DNA from: Calvatia gigantea
Taxonomy: Eukaryota; Basidiomycota; Agaricomycetes; Agaricales; Lycoperdaceae
DNA: 64,000 nucleotides
Assembly: GCA_025093985.1 (NCBI GenBank)
Contig: JACAAK010000004.1
Coordinates: forward strand, 3,720,001 to 3,784,000
Direction: 5' to 3'
Under the pieces are notes generated by a model that searched no databases, was not told where the DNA came from, and saw only the letters and a program-made list of their open reading frames with translations. How positions within the stretch are numbered: the stretch's first letter is position 1; every line of letters starts with the position of its first letter. A program made the position numbers and the translations under genes. Positions 58,844 to 64,000 of the stretch are shown here, piece after piece.

Positions 58844-60990
58844 GTGGTCAGGACTTCCAAATTAGGAAATTGTGTATGATCTGGACTTCTGGATGGCTCG
58901 GAAATGGGATTTTTGGGGTTAGTGTCTTGGTCATCATTTTCAGAAGTGAAAGGTGTCATTGGTAAAGTGGAGTAGTGGGAGGAGTAGGCGTACATGACAC
59001 TTTTCAGTGTCAGGTGCTGTCTGATCTCCACAGTATCAAATTTGGGGTCTGAGATGTCTGAATTTTCTGCTCTTTCAAGTTCTCTGTAAGATTTACTAGT
59101 AGGTGAGTTACTTATTTTATCTCTTGGATCACTCAGTAATCCTCTTGTTTCAGTTGTGGTTTGTTGATAAGTGCTTGGTTGATATTGCTGATATTGTCTA
59201 CTTCCTCCTGTATTACTTGGTTCAACTCCCTGTACATATATGGGTTGATGTTATGGTTTTTTACCAATCAAGTCATACTCTGTTATTGTCTGCATCCCTG
59301 TACATCTGTTCCAGCTATTCCTGTCGAGTGATCTCCATCTCTGACTCATGTTAACTACTATGCCAGCCTGATTGGATGTTTCATGTAGTTACTCCATCCA
59401 TTCAACTGAATGTCTTCCTCTATTTAAGTATACATACATCTACTGTATTTGGTATGCTTAACCACCTTTGTTTCCTCTCCCCTTACTCACCCTCAAGTCT
59501 TAGCCTAAGTCACAACCTGAGGTCTTATCAGACTAAGGTCGTAACAGTTGAGGAGTTGGGGCAAAAGATGGAACCTGTTGTTGTTCTCTGGGTTGAGGTA
59601 CTGTAGGACCAAGTGTCTGACTTCTTTGAGGGTCTTTTCCCTTAGACTGTTCTCTGTCTGATCTATAAGGGGTATCTCTTCCAGAACTTGTTCCAGGTTT
59701 TGTTGTGAGTTGTTGTCATAAACTTGTAAATTGACTTCTTTTTGTTTCTCTATATTCTTCTTCAATGAAATCTTGTCTGTGACTTGAGATTTTCTTTGGT
59801 CTTCCTTCAAAATTGTATAACCAATGGTTGTCTTGTCCTTTATATCTCCAAACTGTTTTGCTGAGAGATGGACTAAAGAATTCTTCTTTTTCAGCCATTT
59901 TAACGTTTTAAGTATTTTCATTCTGAAAAATTGCTTTAGTTTTCCTATTTTAGTACTTACTGTCGTTTTAGTGTTCAAACTTTTCTGAATAACCTCTATA
60001 TTCAGTAGTTCTGTATTGTGCACAAGGGGTATATCTATCAAGAGAATATATCCTGAATAGCTACCTTTCCAGGATTTATTACTATTCTAGAGCTTTGGTT
60101 GCCTCTTCTTTTTCTAGAAGCCAGTCTTATAAACTACCTCTAGCTCTACTTCCAATTTTCAGATCTGTTCAGGAAACAGACTCTTGTTACAGATGTAGCT
60201 CTATTAGGCAATTGTTTAATTTATTCCAGTATGGTCTACACTAGTCTCCAGTTTCCATTGGGGTGTTAATCCTACTGAGTTACTGGAATTTAGCAAACAA
60301 GAGAATGTGTAGGCTAATCCATACTAGCCCCTAATGCAAGTCTAATCTATTGTGTTCTTATGCTGAGGGACACACAAGAACTTTGCCCAATAGACTTCTA
60401 TTTGTACAGTTGTGGGCACCAAAACAGCAACAGTAACGACTCCTAGCCTTGGAGAAGGATTGTTTCTACTTAATGTTATAGTGAGATCAACTTTATCCTA
60501 AGTTGACCCAATATCTACAGGCAGTTGTGATATCAAAGGGAACTCCTTCTCAAAGGCTTAGAATATCAAAGTATTACAACTACTTTGGATATTCTAATGT
60601 CTTAGATCAGTCATTTTGTCCTTCAATGGATAACTCTTATAATGTCTTATAAAGTAAGCTCAATAGTTCAGAGGTAACATCTTAAGTTCAGATTATAAGA
60701 GAGTGTTAAGAGAGTTATAAATTGAGTCTCCACTTAACCAAGTAGAAACAATGGAGTCTACTGGTCAAGTTGAGGGGTTTATATACTACATCGGTATGCT
60801 ATTGTATTGTACTGTATTATTATGTTACTTGTCTATATATGGTTATTAAAAGTGGTACGACTTCAAAGTGGTATGACTTTGAATTATGACATAAGATATT
60901 CTATTTATAGTGTCTAAGTTCTAGGTGTAGTCTAGGTATGTTCTAGCCTCAGAGCATTCTAGAACTAAGTAAATATTCATATTCATAACA
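58844..60990 (-). other. Unidentified AT-rich repeat X, copy b (with solo LTR)
   Basis: About 2.1 kb, likely the 5' half of another LTR retroelement on the minus strand. The outer end at 60990 reads TGTTATGAATATG and a TATATAAAC box lies near 60780, as expected of an LTR. Inside, two overlapping frames are open over 59547-60041, one of them with WRYKGQDNHWLYNFEGRPKK. After removal of the solo LTR a Gln/Pro/Ser-rich frame (YVQGVEPSNTGG, QYQQYQPSTYQQTT, KFDTVEIRQHLTLKSVMYAY) runs down to 58844, where the D LTR cuts it. It could be a gag-like protein. I recognise no family, RT or protease in it. Confidence 0.5.
59249..59546 (+). repeat. Solo LTR in repeat X, copy b
   Basis: TGTTATGGTTTT...CGTAACA, flanked by GTTGA at 59244-59248 and 59547-59551 (perfect 5-bp duplication). 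It is the same insertion as 42792-43088. Confidence 0.85.
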
Positions 60991-61980
60991 ATGCCTCAGG
61001 AAGCTTGTTGAAGTCCCCATGGATGACAGCTGTGGCAAGGGCTTTCTTGGTGGCACCTATAAGGTACCTTCCACTGTTGGACCATGTGAAGAAGATGGGC
61101 AAGTGGCTTTGGCTATCTTATCAGATAGGGACTGGGACCCCTTCATATGGGAACTCAGTGACAGTTGAGGCTTTCCAGTAATTCTGGACTATTGAATACC
61201 AGTAGGGTTGGCTGCATTCTTGGCTGGGTAATACAGTGTGGTAGTGGGCAGGTAGCTGAAAAACTGATATGATTTGGGGGGGAGTAATGGTTTTGATAAA
61301 GCAACATAGGGCATTCACCTCTTCCTTCATGGATACTGTGACTTCTTCATCCATGGAGGTATCAGCTTGGGTGGTTGCTTGGGAGGGACTGATGGTATCT
61401 TGGAGTTCTCTCAGGGTGGAGTGAATGCAGTTGACTAGCTCTTCAGTGCTGGTGTTATCAGGGATGGTGTTGTGGCTTAGGAGGCTGGAGGTGATGTCTC
61501 CTAACTTTAGGAAGATTTTGGCAACATCGAGGCCTTTGAGTATTCAAGTGCGAGGTTGACTTGGCTTTGTAAGTTGTCAACACAAACTTGTTCAGCTGGT
61601 GTGAGAGCTGATTGGGAAAGGGCATGAAAGATGGCCAGGATGTGTTTACTAGTAGATGTGGAGGTGTTCTTGAAGCCTACATACATGTCTATGAAAGTGA
61701 TGCAGGCCATAGCAAGGGTAATGAGGCGATTGGTGTTTAGTCATTTATTCTGGTTGGTAATGGTGACTAGCTCAGCATTGGTGATGTTGCTGATGTCTTT
61801 GAGTAGATCTTCTAGTAGCCCTTGGGCTGGGGATGGCATTGTGGCCATGATGAATCAGGTACCACTGGGAGTTGGGGCTTTACTGTTGCCTGGTTCAGGC
61901 ATTGGGACTGAAGAGATTCTGGTTGGGTTGGGGTGGATGAGCGAGGAGATAGCGATATGGTTGGCTTTGGAGGTAGGCAT
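60991..61980 (-). pseudogene. ORF3 of C block b
   Basis: MPTSKANHIAISLLIHPNPT start; a C-type core (MACITFIDMYVGFKNTSTST) and C-terminal motif set (MDEEVTVSMKEEVNALCCFI, ISVFQLPAHYHTVLP). A few stops occur. Unlike in Elements 1, 2 and E, the pol frame here overlaps the first 85 or so bases of ORF3 in another frame. Confidence 0.7.
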
Positions 61981-63033
61981 GTTTAGTAGGTTTGTTTGCT
62001 GGTTGGCTTGTTGGATGTGTTTTTGGGTTTTCTACCCCCCTTTTATTGGTATCCTCTGAATGCCTTTTCAGGTAGTCCCATATAGCCTCCTTTGCATTTT
62101 CCAGGTTGGACTCTGCTGTCCACATATCTTCTTCATTGTTGTACCCCTTCCAATGTACTAGAAATTGATATCCCTTTCCCTGTCTTTGTTGTCCTTGGAT
62201 CTTGTTCACTTCATATTCTTCTTCATTATTGATGATTATCGGGTTGGGTGGTGATGGCTTCTTCTGGCTTGGGAATTCTGCCTCATATACCAGTGTTAAG
62301 AGTTGTTCATTAAAGACATTGTGGATGGCCCATCCTTCAGGTAGGTCTAGCCAATATACCACTTCTCCTATTTTTTCCTTAATAAGGAAAGGGCCATACC
62401 ATTTCTGGCCTAGTTTCTTTGATGTTTGATTGGTGTGGATGTTCATGTTTTCTAACCATACTTTGTCACCAACTTGGTATGTCTTGGTATGGAGGCTTCT
62501 GCAGTCATGTTGCTGTTTCATCTTTTCTTGATATAGCCATAGTGCTGATGAGGTGTTATCTCAGGCAGCCTGTAGCTTCTTTAAGAATTCTGTTGTGGCA
62601 GGGTTATTCATTGATTGATCATTCTTGCCCTTCCATGGATGCCTTCCATAGTTTAGGAAGAAAGGTGTTTCTTGTGTTCCTCCATGTTGTTTATCATTGT
62701 AGTGGAATTCTGCTGTTAGGAGCCATTCTGCCCAATTGTCCTGGTCATAATTGCAATACAGGTGGATGTAAGTTTCCACTTCCCTATTGATGTGTTCAGT
62801 CTGTCCATCTGTCTGTGGGTGGTATGCTGTTGATAGGTTTCAGTCTATGCCAAGTCCTCTGAATAGTTTTTTGGTGAATTCTAATGTGAATTAGGGTCCC
62901 CAGTCACTGAGTACTTTCCTCAGTAGTCTGTGTAGCTTCCATATTTTGTCCTGATAGATTCATGCTATATCTTTGGATGAAACATCCATTGTTGTTACTG
63001 TTAGTCATATCATTTTTGTGAAACAGTCAATGA
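61895..63033 (-). pseudogene. pol 3' part of C block b
   Basis: A 208-codon open stretch (62521-61895) covers GPY/F and the chromodomain, with an intact-looking aromatic cage region (YQFLVHWKGYNNEEDMWTAE). Upstream integrase has stops near 62522, 62564 and 62840-63030. Confidence 0.75.
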
Positions 63034-63338
63034 TGTTACGACCTTAGTCTGATAAGACCTCAGGTTGCAGCTTAGGCTAAGTCTTGAGGGCAAGTAAGGG
63101 GAGAGGAACTAGGTGGTTAAGTGTACTGAATACATGAGTATGTATGTATGCTTAAATACTACAAGAACATCCAGTTGAATGGATGGGAAACTACATGAAA
63201 TGTCTGATAGGGATGGCATTGTAGTTAGCTGGAGTCATACTCAGAGATCGCTCAGTAAGAAATAGCTGAAACAGGTACACAGGAGATAGGAATGTAGACA
63301 GATAAAGAATGCGATATGATCAGTGAAAGTTCACAACA
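63034..63338 (-). repeat. 3' LTR of Element F
   Basis: 305 bp, minus-strand TGTTGTGAACTTTC...CGTAACA, preceded (63339-63350) by the purine tract CGGGGGGTAT. It is inserted into C-block integrase after GTCAATGA. Confidence 0.82.
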
Positions 63339-64000
63339 ATACCCCCCGATTAGGCTTCATGCCTCAGGAAGCTCATCAAAGTCTCCATTTACTACCATGG
63401 CGGCGAGTGCTTTTTTAGTGGTGGCGATGAGGAACTTTTCTTTGTTGGAATGCACTAAGAAGACAGGCAAGTGGCTTCGTCCATCTTGCTGGATAGGGAC
63501 TGGGATGCCATTGTATGGGAAGTCAGTGGTAGTGGAGCTGTCCCAGTAGTTCTTGACTATCGAGTTCCAATAGTATTGGTCCTTTTCTTGCCCTGGCAGT
63601 ACAGCGTGGAATCTTGTGGGTGGAAGAAAAACTGATACAAGCTGTGGCAGTGTGATGGTTTTTATAAAACAGTGGAGGGTGTTGACTTCTTCTTTCATTG
63701 AAACTGTGGTTTCCTCATCCATGGGGGTATCAGTGCGGGTTGGCGGCATGGGGTTAACGGTGTTGTGTAGTTCAGAAAGGGTGATGTGAATCTTATTGAC
63801 CAAGGTGTTGATGTTGGGGTCTTCATTTGACTTGTCTCTTCCAAGTAATTTCATAGCTATGTCGGTGAGCTCTAGGAATATGTTGGCAATATTGAGGTGG
63901 TTAAAGACCTCAAGGCCCAAATTGATTTGGCTCTGGAGTCCTTGGACATGATCTTGTTCACTGGGGGTGAGGGTGGACTGGTCTAGTGCTCAGAAAATGG
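63339..64000 (-). mobile_element. Element F, 3' end (runs off the window)
   Basis: Purine tract and ORF3 continue past the right edge. The LTR type is closest to Elements 1 and 2. The rest of the element and its other target-site copy are outside the window. Confidence 0.75.
63357..64000 (-). pseudogene. ORF3 of Element F (C-terminal part)
   Basis: 187 open codons (63920-63357) end in ATKKALAAMVVNGDFDELPEA. They include LEVFNHLNIANIFLELTDIA, MDEETTVSMKEEVNTLHCFI and LPGQEKDQYYWNSIVKNYW. At least one TGA lies upstream near 63990. It supports the C-terminal motif set seen in Element E. Confidence 0.72.

Larger units (their letters stand above)
60991..63033 (-). mobile_element. C-subfamily block b (integrase, chromodomain, ORF3; minus)
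   Basis: Read leftward from 63033: integrase core ([13 protein letters not shown] region), GPY/F (YGPFLIKEKIGEVVYWLDL) and chromodomain (GKGYQFLVHWKGYNNEEDMW, near 62110-62170), then ORF3. It is bounded by Element F on the right, inserted into integrase, and by repeat X on the left, inserted at the last ORF3 codon. Confidence 0.75.

Noticed and set aside
59505..60041. 178-codon minus ORF as one continuous protein
   Set aside because: Its last 13 codons are read inside the solo LTR, and a second frame over the same stretch looks equally protein-like, so neither can be called as a defined gene.
1..64000. tRNA, rRNA or other structured RNA genes
   Set aside because: No cloverleaf, B-box pair or conserved rRNA segment could be recognised by eye. 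A covariance-model scan would be decisive.

Overview
The window looks like a chromosome segment of a filamentous basidiomycete, probably an Agaricomycete. Host genes carry many short GT-AG introns (about 40-100 nt). The recognisable families (CCCH/RING-IBR proteins, F-box proteins, multi-exon GMC oxidoreductases, a TMEM135-like membrane protein, a single-pass jelly-roll-type membrane protein) are typical of mushroom genomes. There is no bacterial signature. The species cannot be named from this sequence alone.

The left part (1-23.5 kb) is a gene region with heavy decay. It holds two diverged same-strand copies of a CCCH zinc finger / coiled-coil / RRM-like / RING-IBR gene (1-1972, cut by the window edge, and 13887-17215). 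Both carry frameshifts at different sites. The second lacks RING2 and ends in a CaaX-like tail. There is also a broken F-box/LRR gene (2656-4051), a GMC oxidoreductase with about twelve introns but several indels (6144-8767), a small unassigned protein (9848-10105), a frameshifted Lys/Ala/Thr-rich basic protein (11235-11766), and a diverged non-coding repeat pair (about 11860-12830 and 17690-18400). Two genes look whole: a nine-exon TMEM135-like protein (18610-21023, minus) and a three-exon type I-like membrane protein (22149-23532, plus).

From about 26.2 kb to the right edge the window is a nest of related Ty3/gypsy LTR retrotransposons (chromovirus type). Element 1 (26199-46397, plus) has Element 2 (32217-46065, plus) inserted in its third ORF, with a 5-bp target duplication TAAAT. 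Element 2 is itself interleaved with minus-strand blocks of a related D subfamily. On the right a D copy (minus, 47753-58843) is split by Element E (48269-54661, plus, target duplication CCCAG). E is the youngest and most complete copy: two 308-bp LTRs, gag, a -1 frameshift into pol, protease, RT, RNase H, integrase, chromodomain, and an additional 328-codon ORF between pol and the 3' LTR. Further right are an unidentified AT-rich repeat X carrying a solo LTR, a C-subfamily copy, and the 3' end of Element F, which runs out of the window.

The most noteworthy system is the architecture shared by these elements. A conserved ORF3 without membrane segments fills the env position, starting two codons after the pol stop in three of the copies. 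The primer-binding site just inside the 5' LTR is perfectly complementary to the predicted 5' end of the element's own transcript (11 nt in E, 14 nt in Element 2), as in Tf1/sushi self-priming. A T-run at the gag/pol overlap is conserved in every copy that covers it. Decay is by transitions, mostly CGA to TGA, which suggests cytosine methylation or a RIP-like process. The mosaic inverted joints, a 433-bp exact repeat and a >4-kb duplication point to recent recombination, or to assembly error that should be excluded first.
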